Source: Streptomyces sp. PR69 | GTDB taxonomy: Bacteria > Actinomycetota > Actinomycetes > Streptomycetales > Streptomycetaceae | Reading direction: 5' to 3' | Assembly (NCBI RefSeq): GCF_026420845.1 | Contig: NZ_JAOWCB010000008.1 | Span: 62,001 to 126,000, forward strand | DNA: 64,000 bases | In this document: positions 53,924 to 64,000 of the stretch, in pieces | Layout: every line of letters starts with the position of its first letter | Numbering within the stretch: position 1 is the first letter of the stretch | Notes under the pieces: generated by a model | What the model saw: the letters and a program-made list of their open reading frames with translations, nothing else | What the model was told of the DNA's origin: nothing | Database searches by the model: none | Position numbers and translations under genes: made by a program

Positions 53924-55477
53924 ATGGTTAACGCAGCTGCCGGTGGCGGTGGTGGGGGCGGCGGTACGTCGTTCGAGGGCATGTCGCATGAGCAGATGTT
54001 GGCGTGGGTGGATGAGGCGTCGAGTTTTCATGTGCGGGATGCGGGGGATCGGCTGGCGAAGGCTGCGGGGGAGATTCGGCAGATTGCGTTGCAGTTGAAG
54101 TTTCGTCCTGAGCGGGTGGAGTGGCAGGGCGAGGGTTTTGAGGCGTTTGTGGAGTGGGCTGCGAGTCTGTCGTCGGCGACGTTTCGGCTGGCGGATTACA
54201 GCGATGAGGCGTCGAAGTGGTTGAGGGAGGCTGCGGTGTCGATTTCGGCGGCGCAGTCGGGGATTCCTCGGTATACGTCGGAGGAGTCGGCGCAGGCGAA
54301 TCTGGATGCGGCGCGGGCGCATCGGAATGATCCGGATGCGCGGGTGGTGGCGGAGAAGGCTGAGGCGGCTTTGGCGGTGTCGCGGGAGCAGCAGCGGCTT
54401 GAGGCGGCTGCGGAGATGCGGAAGTTGTCGCAGTCGTATGAGCAGTCGTCGTCGCAGATGGCGAGGCAGGAGGTGCCGACGTTCCAGCCGCCGCCGAGCC
54501 AGTTCGTACCGTCTGATGGCGGACGACGGGGCGACCAACACCAGGACCTGTCAGATGGTGCCAGCGGTGCAGGCGGTTCCGGTCGCGGCGCGCATATGCA
54601 GGCAACGATTGGAGGCAGCCCTCCAGCGTCAGTGTCCTCACATCACGGGGATGTGACGGAGCCCCCTGTGGCCCGCGCGCGGCCTGAGGTGTCCACTGTC
54701 GCGTCGTCGCCGGTGTCGATGGGGATCGACAGTGCTGTGCCGACGCAGACGGCTCCGTCTGCGCCCACCGTGACGCCGGTCACCCCGAGCATGGGTCGTG
54801 CTGATGTGGCTGTGCCACCGGTGACGGGTGCGCCGCCGGTGGTGGGTGGCGGCACGGGCAAGGTGCAGGGTGGCGGGGCTGGTGGTTCGCGTCCTGGTGG
54901 TGGCGGTGGTCGTGGTCCGGTGTCGCCGGTGACTGGGCAGCAGGTGGGCGGCAGTGGGTCGGCTGGTCCTGCGGGCCGGGTGGCGCGTGAGGGTGTGGTC
55001 GGTGGTCGTCCGGTGCCGCCTGCGCAGTCTGGTCGTGCGGCGACGGGGTTGCCGCGGGGGATGGTGGTCGGCGCGGAGTCGGGTGTGCACGGCCGTCCTC
55101 CGATGGCGCACGGCGTGGGTGGTGCGGTCGGCGGCGGTGTGGGCGCGGGTCAGAGTGGTGTGGTCGGCGGTCGTCGTCTTGCTGGTGAGTCCGGCGGGGT
55201 GGTCGGGGGGCGTCCGGCGCAGCCGGGTGTGGCGGCTGGGCGTCCGTTCACGCCGGGTGGTTCGGGTCTGGTGCGCGGCAGTGGACCTGGTGGTGCGTCG
55301 GGTGGCGGGGTGGGTCAGTCGGCGGGGATGCGTGGTGGCATGATGCCTCCGGCTTCGTCGCCGCGGTCGGGTTCGCGGCGTGAGGACGCCAACGGGCGGC
55401 GGCCGGACTATCTGACTGAGGATGAGGAGACCTGGCAGCAGGGCCAGCGCCGGGTCGCGCCCCCTGTCATCGACTGA
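53924..55477 (+). CDS. WXG/PPE-like secreted protein with Gly/Pro/Val-rich tail
   Basis: 517 residues. The N-terminal ~185 residues are helical with a WxG motif (VEWQGEGFEAF) and YSDEASKWLREAAVSISAAQSG, as in the helical hairpins of type VII substrates. The remaining ~330 are a low-complexity chain with repeated VVGGRP/GVVGGRxL units and a conserved acidic end (RRPDYLTEDEETWQQGQRRV). Third codon positions are rich in G and T with few C, unlike all neighbours. Start ATG 53924 has GGGGAGATGGGG. Upstream of the mycosin gene by 26 bp. Confidence 0.75.
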   Translation: MVNAAAGGGGGGGGTSFEGMSHEQMLAWVDEASSFHVRDAGDRLAKAAGEIRQIALQLKFRPERVEWQGEGFEAFVEWAASLSSATFRLADYSDEASKWLREAAVSISAAQSGIPRYTSEESAQANLDAARAHRNDPDARVVAEKAEAALAVSREQQRLEAAAEMRKLSQSYEQSSSQMARQEVPTFQPPPSQFVPSDGGRRGDQHQDLSDGASGAGGSGRGAHMQATIGGSPPASVSSHHGDVTEPPVARARPEVSTVASSPVSMGIDSAVPTQTAPSAPTVTPVTPSMGRADVAVPPVTGAPPVVGGGTGKVQGGGAGGSRPGGGGGRGPVSPVTGQQVGGSGSAGPAGRVAREGVVGGRPVPPAQSGRAATGLPRGMVVGAESGVHGRPPMAHGVGGAVGGGVGAGQSGVVGGRRLAGESGGVVGGRPAQPGVAAGRPFTPGGSGLVRGSGPGGASGGGVGQSAGMRGGMMPPASSPRSGSRREDANGRRPDYLTEDEETWQQGQRRVAPPVID

Positions 55478-55503
55478 GCCCCCGAGAGACGCGAGCGAAG
55501 AGG

Positions 55504-56808
55504 ATGCGTATGCCTGTCAGCACTCAGCGGGCCCGTGGTCGGGCCGTGGTCTCGGCGGTCCTGGGGCTGCTGCTGGCAGGCATCGCCGCCACCCCCGCAC
55601 ACGCGGAGTCGATCCGCTCCCGACAGTGGCACCTGGATGCCATGGGTGCGGAGGAGATCTGGAAGATCAGCACCGGCAAGGGCGTGACCGTCGCCGTCAT
55701 CGACAGCGGGGTCGACCCTACAAACCCTGATCTTCAGGGCCAGGTTCTCAAGGGAAAGGACCTGGCCCCCGAGTCGCCTGGCGACGAACACACCGACTAC
55801 AACGGCCATGGCACGAGCATGGCCGGGTTGATCGCTGGCACCGGAGCGCGTAATGGCGGAAACGGCGCGTTTGGCCTTGCTCCCGGAGTGAAGATCCTTC
55901 CCATTCGGAAGCCTGACGCTGGCTGGGATGCCAATCGCGAGCCGTACATCGAGAAGTTCAATAGGTCAATTCCAGAGGCAATTCGATACGCTGCCGATGA
56001 GGATGCCAAGGTCATCAACATCTCGCTGGGTTCGCTGAGAGGCTCGCAGCAACTGACCGACGCTGTGAGGTACGCACTCGACAAGGGGTCTCTCATCTTC
56101 TCCGCCGCTGGCAACGATGGTGACAACAGCATTACCTACCCAGCGGCCACTCCGGGCGTCGTTGGTGTCGGGGCTCTTGACCAGAACCTCAACAAGACCA
56201 AAGAGTCGCAGTACGGCCCCCAGGTCGACCTATCCGCCCCCGGCTGGGACATGGTTCACGCCTGCGGCGGTAAGACAGGCCTCTGCAAGTCGAGCGGCAC
56301 CAGCGACGCCACCGCCATCGCCTCCGCCGCCGCCGCCCTCATCTGGTCCAAGCACCCCGAGTGGACCAACAACCAAGTCCTACGCGTCATGCTCAACACC
56401 GTGAGCGGGCCCACCAGCGGCAGCAAGCGCAACGACCACATCGGCTACGGGGCCGTCCGCCCCCTCCGGGCCCTCCAGGAGCCCGGCGACCCCGGGCCCG
56501 CCGATGAGTACCCGCTGCCCGACCTCGCCGCAGCCCAGTCGCCGTCACCGGCTCCGGACGCCTCCAAGCCGGCCGCCGGTGCACAGCCTGATGGCAGCAA
56601 GTCCGAGGCCGCAGCCCCGACCGCTGGCGGCGGCGATGACTCCAGCACAGGGCTGTGGCTCGGACTCGGCATCGGCGCGGCCGCCCTCATCGGGGCCGCT
56701 ATAGGCTTCTCCGCCATCCGCTCCCGCCGCCGCGCCCAGACGGTCCCTGCCGTGGCGCACAACCCGTACCAGCGGCAGTACCCGACGCATGGCCAGTCCG
56801 GTCAGTAG
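55504..56808 (+). CDS. mycP: Mycosin (type VII secretion-associated subtilase)
   Basis: 434 residues. Signal peptide (to about AHAES), S8 catalytic triad Asp67 (VAVIDSGVD), His102 (YNGHGTSMAG) and Ser267 (SSGTSDATAIASAAAALIW), Pro/Ala-rich linker, and C-terminal membrane anchor (LWLGLGIGAAALIGAAIGF) with a basic cytoplasmic tail. This is the layout of mycosins, which cleave or stabilise ESX systems. No EccB-E genes are in the window. Confidence 0.92.
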   Translation: MRMPVSTQRARGRAVVSAVLGLLLAGIAATPAHAESIRSRQWHLDAMGAEEIWKISTGKGVTVAVIDSGVDPTNPDLQGQVLKGKDLAPESPGDEHTDYNGHGTSMAGLIAGTGARNGGNGAFGLAPGVKILPIRKPDAGWDANREPYIEKFNRSIPEAIRYAADEDAKVINISLGSLRGSQQLTDAVRYALDKGSLIFSAAGNDGDNSITYPAATPGVVGVGALDQNLNKTKESQYGPQVDLSAPGWDMVHACGGKTGLCKSSGTSDATAIASAAAALIWSKHPEWTNNQVLRVMLNTVSGPTSGSKRNDHIGYGAVRPLRALQEPGDPGPADEYPLPDLAAAQSPSPAPDASKPAAGAQPDGSKSEAAAPTAGGGDDSSTGLWLGLGIGAAALIGAAIGFSAIRSRRRAQTVPAVAHNPYQRQYPTHGQSGQ

Positions 56809-56821
56809 ACCAGGGGGAACG

Positions 56822-57235
56822 ATGTCCTTCGACCAAGAATGGGCGGAGGCGCGCGCCGCAGCGGCTGCGAGCTCCGGGACGCGTCTCAACAGCGCCGCCA
56901 GTGGTGCGGCCGGCGCTGACCTGAGCGTGAGCCAGGACAAGCTTGGGAAGATCGGCTCCGCCGCCTATCAGCTTCACTCCCGCCTGCAGACCGATGGCAG
57001 CCATGCCCGTACGAGCAGTTCAGAGGCGGCGACCATGATGGCGGTCAACGGGTTTCGGACAGGCTCTGCGCTTCGCACGGTCTGCGAGACATGGGACTCG
57101 CAGCATAAGACGCTCCTTGCCGCCTGTGCGCAGATCTCCAATCACCTGGACTACAGCGCGGCTTCGCATGCGAAGGAGGAGGCGGATATCGAGGCGTCGT
57201 TCTCCGTCTCCAAGCTGAACGAATACTTGAAATAG
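56822..57235 (+). CDS. Small WXG100/EspC-like type VII substrate
   Basis: 137 residues from ATG 56822 after AGGGGGAACG. Alpha-helical, no signal peptide. Layout: MSFDQEWAEARAAAAAS at the start and a central ETWDSQHKTLLAACAQISNHLDYS helix in place of WXG. The protein ends SVSKLNEYLK. Fits small helical partners found beside mycosin genes. 14 bp before the large gene, so probably its export partner or chaperone. Confidence 0.7.
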   Translation: MSFDQEWAEARAAAAASSGTRLNSAASGAAGADLSVSQDKLGKIGSAAYQLHSRLQTDGSHARTSSSEAATMMAVNGFRTGSALRTVCETWDSQHKTLLAACAQISNHLDYSAASHAKEEADIEASFSVSKLNEYLK

Positions 57236-57249
57236 CAACGGGGGTCGCA

Positions 57250-59589
57250 GTGCTGAGCTTCGACGATGTGTACCACGCGCCTCTGGGCAAGTTGAAGGCA
57301 TCAGCCGACGACTGGTCGGAGATGACCGCCAAGCTGGAGAAACTCGCCGAAGACGCCCGTACGACCATGGCTGCGAAGGCCAAGGACGAATACTGGCGGG
57401 GCGTGAACGCCGAGGTCACAAAGCCGTTCGTGGCCAAGACGGCCAAGGAGTTCGACGACGCGGCGAAGGCGGCCAAGGGGATCAAGCAGATCCTTGAGGA
57501 AGGCTACAAGGCCTTCAAGAAGGCGCAGGACGAACTCAAGAGGATCGTCGAGACGGACGCGCCAGCGCAGGGGCTGGTGGTCCGCTCGCACGGCAAGGTC
57601 GAAGCCCGGCACTCGATGGCGCACGATCAGAGTGCGCAGCGCGATCCGGACTACACCCGAGCGCTGCACAAGCAGCAGGCCCAGATCGAGGCGATGCAGA
57701 AGCGGATCGACGTGATCGTCGAGATCTGCGACGACGCGGATCTCGCGACCTCGCACGCGCTCAAGGCCAACATCACCGCCGACAAGCACAATTTCAGCGC
57801 GCCCAAGTACCGGAGCCTGGACACGTCGGAGGCCGGAATGGCGGTGGACCTGGCGAAGAAGGGCCGGGATCTGACCCATGCCGAGCTCGAACAGCTCAAT
57901 GAGCTATTGAGCGACAACCACTCTTCCCGGGAGTTCGCACGTGCCTTCTACGACGGCCTGGGACCCAGGGGCGCACTTGAGTTCTTCGGCAAGCTCTCGA
58001 CGGACACCTACGACTACTCGGAGCTCGACAAGGAACGCCTCGCTGACGTTCAGGCACTTCAGCGTAATCTCGGCCTCAACCTGGCCACCGCCACGAGTCA
58101 GGCCGGTGCGACCGACGCATGGACCCAGAAGTGGTCCGACGAAATGCGCAAGCTCGGCACCGAACGTATCCCGCTGACCAAGTACGACTACAATGCCCCG
58201 TTTGGCTACCAGCTGCTCGGCGGCATCATGCGGTACGGGAACTACGACCCCAAGTTCCTCAACCCCATCGCCGAACACGTGGTCCAGCTACACGCTGAGA
58301 ACCCCTACAGGTTCTCCGAGAACAAGCCGATCGGCGGCTGGGAGAAAAACGCGTTCAACCCTTCCGGGGTCAACGGCGCCGGCTACGACCCTGTCCTCAG
58401 CATGCTGGAAGCGCTGGGCCACAGCCCGGAGGCCGCCAAGCAGTTCTTCTCTGCCGATCCGACCGCCTACAACGAAGACGGCACCGTCAAGGGCGGCATT
58501 CCCGAGTATGGGGGCGGCGACGAGAAGAAGAGGCTGGAAAGCTATCTCGACTACTTCGCCAATGAGGACTACGAGTCCTTTCCGGACGCTGCCGGTCTTG
58601 CTCCCGACAAAGCCGAGGCAGCCGCGGGTCACATGCCTGACGCACTGGGGCACGCCCTTGAGGCAGCGACACTCGGGCATGCCTGGGACGACCCCAACCC
58701 GAAGTTGCACCGGGACGCGCAGTCTGCGGACGTCATGGAGCAGGTGGTCGAGACCTACGGTGGCGATGCGAAGCTCCTCAAGCAGCATGAGCAACTCGCG
58801 GACAGCGTTGGTCGAATGAGCGCGGGGTATATCGACGACATCAACTGGGCGATCAGGCAGAACGATCCAGACAGTGTATATGCGCCGGAGAATACCGAAG
58901 GTCATGCCAGGTTCGGCAGAACCGGTGTACGCCAGTTGCTGAGCGCTCTTGGTCAGCATCCAGATGCCTATGCCACGGTCTCCACCGCGGAGCGTGTCTA
59001 TGCAACGAGCATGCTGGAGCAGCAGTTTGACGTCGGAAGCTCAATCAATCAAGGTGCCGCTCATGTTATTGCGAAGACTGGCGGGGAGATCCAGGGAATT
59101 ATCGATCAATCTCGAGCGGACCAAATTGAAGCTGAAGGGGTGAAGAAGTACGGGGAGTATCAGGAGGCTCACGAAAGGCGCTCTGCGTGGATCGAGTTTG
59201 GTGTCGCGACGGGCATTGCGGCGGGAGTTGCCTTCCTGCCAGCCACGGCGGTTGGCGCAGGTGTAGCCGCCGTCGTCGTCCCAATTGCTCTGGATTCTGG
59301 CAGCGGTGCAGTCGAGCAGCTTGCTGGTCAGGTGATTGGCGACTGGGCGGATGAGGAGGTGAAGAAGAACACGGATGAGATTGTGAGCGAGGGTAAAGAA
59401 GTGACCCAAAAAATGTTCATAGAGGGCGAGTTTTGCGCTGAAGCTCCCATGGACAGAGTTCTGAAGCAGCATGGGATCGATCGGGAGGATGAGTTTGGGC
59501 AGTATCTTGAATCGGCTGTGAGTGAGGGGTATTCGAAGGGGAACGACAGGGCTAGGCAGCAAGGTCATTCTCCGGAGGTTGGTGATTAG
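57250..59589 (+). CDS. Large type VII-linked protein with C-terminal hydrophobic hairpin (DUF6571-like)
   Basis: 779 residues from GTG 57250. N-terminal ~130 residues are helical with DEYWRGVNAEVTKPFVAKT (WxG-like, LXG-type). The middle resembles DUF6571-type proteins (FYDGLGPRGALEFFGKLS, GGWEKNAFNPSGVNGAGYDPVLSMLEALGHSPEAAKQFF). Residues ~646-698 form a hydrophobic hairpin (WIEFGVATGIAAGVAF... VAAVVVPIALDSG), then a hydrophilic end. The last ~500 bp drop clearly in GC. This design, with variable end and adjacent lipoprotein, fits a secreted toxin and immunity pair, but no known toxin domain is recognised. Confidence 0.7.
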   Translation: MLSFDDVYHAPLGKLKASADDWSEMTAKLEKLAEDARTTMAAKAKDEYWRGVNAEVTKPFVAKTAKEFDDAAKAAKGIKQILEEGYKAFKKAQDELKRIVETDAPAQGLVVRSHGKVEARHSMAHDQSAQRDPDYTRALHKQQAQIEAMQKRIDVIVEICDDADLATSHALKANITADKHNFSAPKYRSLDTSEAGMAVDLAKKGRDLTHAELEQLNELLSDNHSSREFARAFYDGLGPRGALEFFGKLSTDTYDYSELDKERLADVQALQRNLGLNLATATSQAGATDAWTQKWSDEMRKLGTERIPLTKYDYNAPFGYQLLGGIMRYGNYDPKFLNPIAEHVVQLHAENPYRFSENKPIGGWEKNAFNPSGVNGAGYDPVLSMLEALGHSPEAAKQFFSADPTAYNEDGTVKGGIPEYGGGDEKKRLESYLDYFANEDYESFPDAAGLAPDKAEAAAGHMPDALGHALEAATLGHAWDDPNPKLHRDAQSADVMEQVVETYGGDAKLLKQHEQLADSVGRMSAGYIDDINWAIRQNDPDSVYAPENTEGHARFGRTGVRQLLSALGQHPDAYATVSTAERVYATSMLEQQFDVGSSINQGAAHVIAKTGGEIQGIIDQSRADQIEAEGVKKYGEYQEAHERRSAWIEFGVATGIAAGVAFLPATAVGAGVAAVVVPIALDSGSGAVEQLAGQVIGDWADEEVKKNTDEIVSEGKEVTQKMFIEGEFCAEAPMDRVLKQHGIDREDEFGQYLESAVSEGYSKGNDRARQQGHSPEVGD

Positions 59590-59601
59590 AGAGGTCAGTC
59601 A

Positions 59602-60276
59602 ATGATTCGCAAACGTATTATCGGCCTATGGCTCGCAGTTTGTGCTCCCCTGGTTTCGTCTGCATGTGTCAATAATGGGGGCGAGGGTGAAGGGGGGAAG
59701 CCGAGTATTGTAACCGTGGATGAAGTGTGTGGTGGCGTCTTCTCCGGGCCTGGGGAGCAGCTGCTGCGGGCCCTTGGTGTTGAGGGAGATTTCTATCAAG
59801 ATGAGCGAAAAAGAAAGGAGGCAGTCGCTGAATCTCTCTTGCGTTCCAGGGAGGCTGGTCGCGATGGGGTCAGCAGCGAGGTGACCTTGTGCTCCATTGC
59901 CCCCCAAATTGATGGCCTTCTGGGGCATGTGAGAATTCGATTCATGCTTGCGGATAGGGGTGTGCTGCCTAGTGGGGAGCATGCGAAGTCGCTTCATCCT
60001 TATGAACTCGGGGAGTGGTCTCTCGCTGGCGTTAAGCGATCATATCTGTACTTCAAATGTGTAAGCCCGAGAATCACCGGATCAACGACCAACCCGCTTC
60101 TCGTCTCCGGGGAACTATTTGATCGGTATCCTCCCGAAGAAGACACCCCGCAACTGCGCGAAGCGAATCTGGCCGCGTTGAATCATGCCGCCCTAGCCGT
60201 GGCCAGGGAGCTCAAGTGTGAGAACGATGCGGGCCTTGTCGAGAAGCCGAAGCTCACGCCCGTATCAAGCTCATAG
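59602..60276 (+). CDS. Lipoprotein downstream of type VII effector; possible immunity protein
   Basis: 224 residues. Signal peptide with lipobox LVSSAC (Cys22). The mature chain has three further cysteines (VCGGVF, TLCSI, YFKCVSP) and no recognised domain. Base composition is markedly AT-richer than the genome, with no third-position GC bias, so recent transfer is likely. 12 bp after the large gene, same transcript. The immunity role is inference from position. Confidence 0.7.
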   Translation: MIRKRIIGLWLAVCAPLVSSACVNNGGEGEGGKPSIVTVDEVCGGVFSGPGEQLLRALGVEGDFYQDERKRKEAVAESLLRSREAGRDGVSSEVTLCSIAPQIDGLLGHVRIRFMLADRGVLPSGEHAKSLHPYELGEWSLAGVKRSYLYFKCVSPRITGSTTNPLLVSGELFDRYPPEEDTPQLREANLAALNHAALAVARELKCENDAGLVEKPKLTPVSSS

Positions 60277-60344
60277 CACGATCAGGCGTGCGCTCGTTTC
60301 GGGCGGCGCCAGCAGAGTCGTGGACACCGCCCTTTCCCTGCGCA

Positions 60345-62124
<1,780 letters not shown>

Positions 62125-62336
62125 CGCCGTATGCGAGGCCTCGGATCGTCGGCGCTCTTGAGCGTAAAGAGAGCGAGAAGCAGCGCAACAATCGGTCGCA
62201 AATTCGATATTGAGTTGTTCGGTTTCGGGTCGTTGGCAAAATTCGCACGGCAGTTGCGCCGAAGGCGCAGCCCTCGGAAGGATGGAAAATCCGGCAGCGA
62301 CAGGAGCCGCCGCCGGGCGTATCAGGGGGGTCTGGG

Positions 62337-64000
62337 GTGGGGGCATTCGAGCCGTTGGGGGCAACTGATCCGCGGCAGCTGGGCCGGTACCGGATCGTGG
62401 CGCGCCTGGGCGCGGGCGGTATGGGGTGGGTGTATCTCGGCCGGTCACCCGGTGGACGTTCCGTTGCGGTGAAAGTGATCCGCCCAGAACTGGCGGTGGA
62501 CCGCGAGTTCCGGCGTCGGTTCGCCCAGGAAGTCAGCGCCGCGCGCCGGGTGAACGGGATCTTCACGGCCGGAGTTGTGGACGCCGACCCGGAGGGCTCT
62601 CCGGCCTGGCTGGCGACCGTGTACGTACCGGGAATGTCGTTGGGCAGCGTGGTCGCCGCCCACGGGCCGTGGCCGCAGCAGTCGGCGCTTGCACTGGGCG
62701 CCGGGCTTGCTGAGGCGCTGGAGGCGATCCACGCCGAGGGGCTGGTGCACCGGGATCTGAAGCCGTCCAATGTGCTGTTGGCGATGGACGGGCCGCGTTT
62801 GATCGACTTCGGGATCTCGATGGCGGTCGAGGCCACGGCGCTGACTCAGACCGGTGTGGTTGTGGGCACCCCGGGGTTCATGTCCCCGGAGCAGGTCACC
62901 GGCAGGCTGGTGGGGCCGCCGAGTGACGTGTTCTCGCTGGGGGTGCTGCTGGCGTTCACCGCCACCGGAATCGGGCCCTTCGGGGAGGGCGCGGCGCACA
63001 CCATGAACTTCCGCGTGGTGTACGAGGAACCGGAGCTGGGGCAGTTGCCCGACGCCCTGCGGGACGTGGTCCGCCGGTGCCTGGCCAAGGACCCCGAGCA
63101 GCGGCCCACCGTACCCGCCCTGCTGACCCGCCTGGCCGAAGCCGCCGGTGACAGCGGGCATACCGCTGTCGCGGAGAGCCTTGCCGGGTCCGACTGGCTG
63201 CCCGTTCCGGTCGCCCGAGCCCTGCGCACCCGCAGCGCCGCACCACAGCCCGCGACCCCGCCTGGGACGCCGGCCGTGGACGGGGGGCCGCCGGGGCCGT
63301 CGTCCAGCCAGGCCGGCTCGTCCAGCCAGGCCGGCTCGTCCAGCCAGGCCGGCTCGTCCAGCCAGGCCGGCTCGTCCAGCCAGGCCGGCTCGTCCAGCCA
63401 GGCCGGCCCGTCCGGCTCGCCCGGTCCCTCCGGCTCGTCCAGCCAGGCCGGTCCCTCCGGCTCGTCCGGTCCCTCCGGCTCGTCCGGCTCCGTTCCGGCG
63501 CCTACCGAGGCGCCCGGTGCACCGCCGCCGGGCGCCCCGCCTGTCGCGTTCCATCAGCAGCCCACCCGGACCGCCGTACAGCCCAGCACCACGCCGGACC
63601 CAGACCCGGCTTCAGACCCGGCCGGGCTGTCCCGGCGCCGCACCGTGCTCGGCCTGGCGGGGATCACCGCTGCCGTCGCCGGGTTGAGCTTCGCTGGCTG
63701 GAAGCTCAGCGACGCCACAGGCGAGGAGTCCCCCAGCCGCTCCGCCCGCTCCGGCCGCTCCGGCCAGCGATCGCCCTCCTCGCCCGCCCCCACCCCATCC
63801 CGGAACGTGCGTCTCTCCCAGAGCGGCGAGGAGCGCTGGCAGTTCACCACGGAAGGGCCGGTGTGGTCGTCGCCCGCGGTGTACCGGGGAGTGGTGTACG
63901 TCGGCAGCGACGACAAGCGGGTGTATGCCGTCGACGCCGCTACCGGCAGGCAGCGGTGGCGCTACCGGACCAGCGGCACGATCCGTTCCTCCCCGACCGT
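62337..64000 (+). CDS. Ser/Thr protein kinase with PQQ-propeller C-terminus, partial at window end
   Basis: 554 residues visible from GTG 62337 with AGGGGGG upstream. Kinase domain: GAGGMGWVYLGR loop, Lys46 (VAVKVI), catalytic Asp140 (VHRDLKPSN), DFGISMAV, GTPGFMSPEQ. Then a Pro/Ser-rich linker with SSSQAG repeats, a membrane helix (about 432-455, RRRTVLGLAGITAAVAGLSF) and outside the start of a PQQ-like beta-propeller (ERWQFTTEGPVWSSPAVY, VYVGSDDKRVYAVDAATG, RWRYRTSG). The typical streptomycete sensor kinase with an external ligand-binding propeller; its end is off the window. Confidence 0.92.
   Translation, partial: MGAFEPLGATDPRQLGRYRIVARLGAGGMGWVYLGRSPGGRSVAVKVIRPELAVDREFRRRFAQEVSAARRVNGIFTAGVVDADPEGSPAWLATVYVPGMSLGSVVAAHGPWPQQSALALGAGLAEALEAIHAEGLVHRDLKPSNVLLAMDGPRLIDFGISMAVEATALTQTGVVVGTPGFMSPEQVTGRLVGPPSDVFSLGVLLAFTATGIGPFGEGAAHTMNFRVVYEEPELGQLPDALRDVVRRCLAKDPEQRPTVPALLTRLAEAAGDSGHTAVAESLAGSDWLPVPVARALRTRSAAPQPATPPGTPAVDGGPPGPSSSQAGSSSQAGSSSQAGSSSQAGSSSQAGSSSQAGPSGSPGPSGSSSQAGPSGSSGPSGSSGSVPAPTEAPGAPPPGAPPVAFHQQPTRTAVQPSTTPDPDPASDPAGLSRRRTVLGLAGITAAVAGLSFAGWKLSDATGEESPSRSARSGRSGQRSPSSPAPTPSRNVRLSQSGEERWQFTTEGPVWSSPAVYRGVVYVGSDDKRVYAVDAATGRQRWRYRTSGTIRSSPT
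63300..63407. repeat. 18-bp tandem repeat (6 copies) in kinase linker
   Basis: Six exact or near-exact copies of TCGTCCAGCCAGGCCGGC, plus one more about 30 bp downstream, encode SSSQAG units. In-frame slippage would change only the juxtamembrane linker length. Confidence 0.9.

Noticed and set aside
63300-63407. CRISPR-like array
   Set aside because: The 18-bp units are directly contiguous with no spacers and are in frame inside a kinase gene.

Overview
The window is very GC-rich DNA with strong third-position GC bias, chaplins, rodlins, MelC1/MelC2 tyrosinase, a DasR-type operator and rare TTA codons. This is a Streptomyces chromosome. All calls come from reading the sequence; no database search was run.

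Layout. (1) 1-4.7 kb: a caspase-like/P-loop ATPase protein running off the left edge, divergent from a lecithin:cholesterol acyltransferase-like hydrolase (each has one TTA codon); a small protein behind a Fur-type operator; and an AlaA-type aminotransferase. (2) 4.7-8.9 kb: a surface-protein island with a DUF4360-like secreted protein, three chaplins, two tandem rodlins and one unknown secreted protein. Each unit has a strong hairpin terminator, and three genes have sigma-BldN-like promoters. (3) 9.0-24.9 kb: an exopolysaccharide locus. One run of eight tightly packed genes encodes a DUF3344-like exported protein, two GT4 glycosyltransferases, an initiating sugar transferase, a Wzy-like ligase, a MurJ/Wzx-like flippase, a polysaccharide deacetylase, a Wzz-like protein and a FemAB/CelD-like acyltransferase. 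A convergent secreted GH26-like hydrolase and an ATP-grasp/FAD-oxidoreductase pair follow. (4) 24.9-30.6 kb: small proteins, a cytochrome P450, melC1-melC2 and another chaplin. (5) 30.7-35.9 kb: a D-amino-acid catabolic locus (D-aminoacylase, D-threonine-aldolase-like enzyme, PfkB kinase, IclR regulator) whose RidA gene is broken where an intergenic repeat begins. (6) 35.9-40.8 kb: M14 carboxypeptidase, atypical Nramp-family transporter, GH18 chitinase with a dre site. (7) 41.0-53.8 kb: a complete Tad/Flp pilus locus with its own two-component system and a trailing lipoprotein/OmpA pair. (8) 53.9-60.3 kb: a mycosin/WXG-type (type VII secretion) accessory module with a large putative effector and a lipoprotein, with unusual base composition. 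(9) 60.3-64 kb: a rifampicin monooxygenase gene preceded by a rifamycin-associated element, a non-coding stretch with two perfect hairpins, and the start of a Ser/Thr kinase with a PQQ-propeller C-terminus.

Taken together, much of the window concerns the cell surface of aerial hyphae or spores: the hydrophobic sheath, an exopolysaccharide, Tad pili and type VII-linked proteins. The least explained parts are the caspase/LCAT pair, the polysaccharide locus beside the chaplin/rodlin island, the orphan mycosin module and the unassigned transcript implied next to the rifamycin element.
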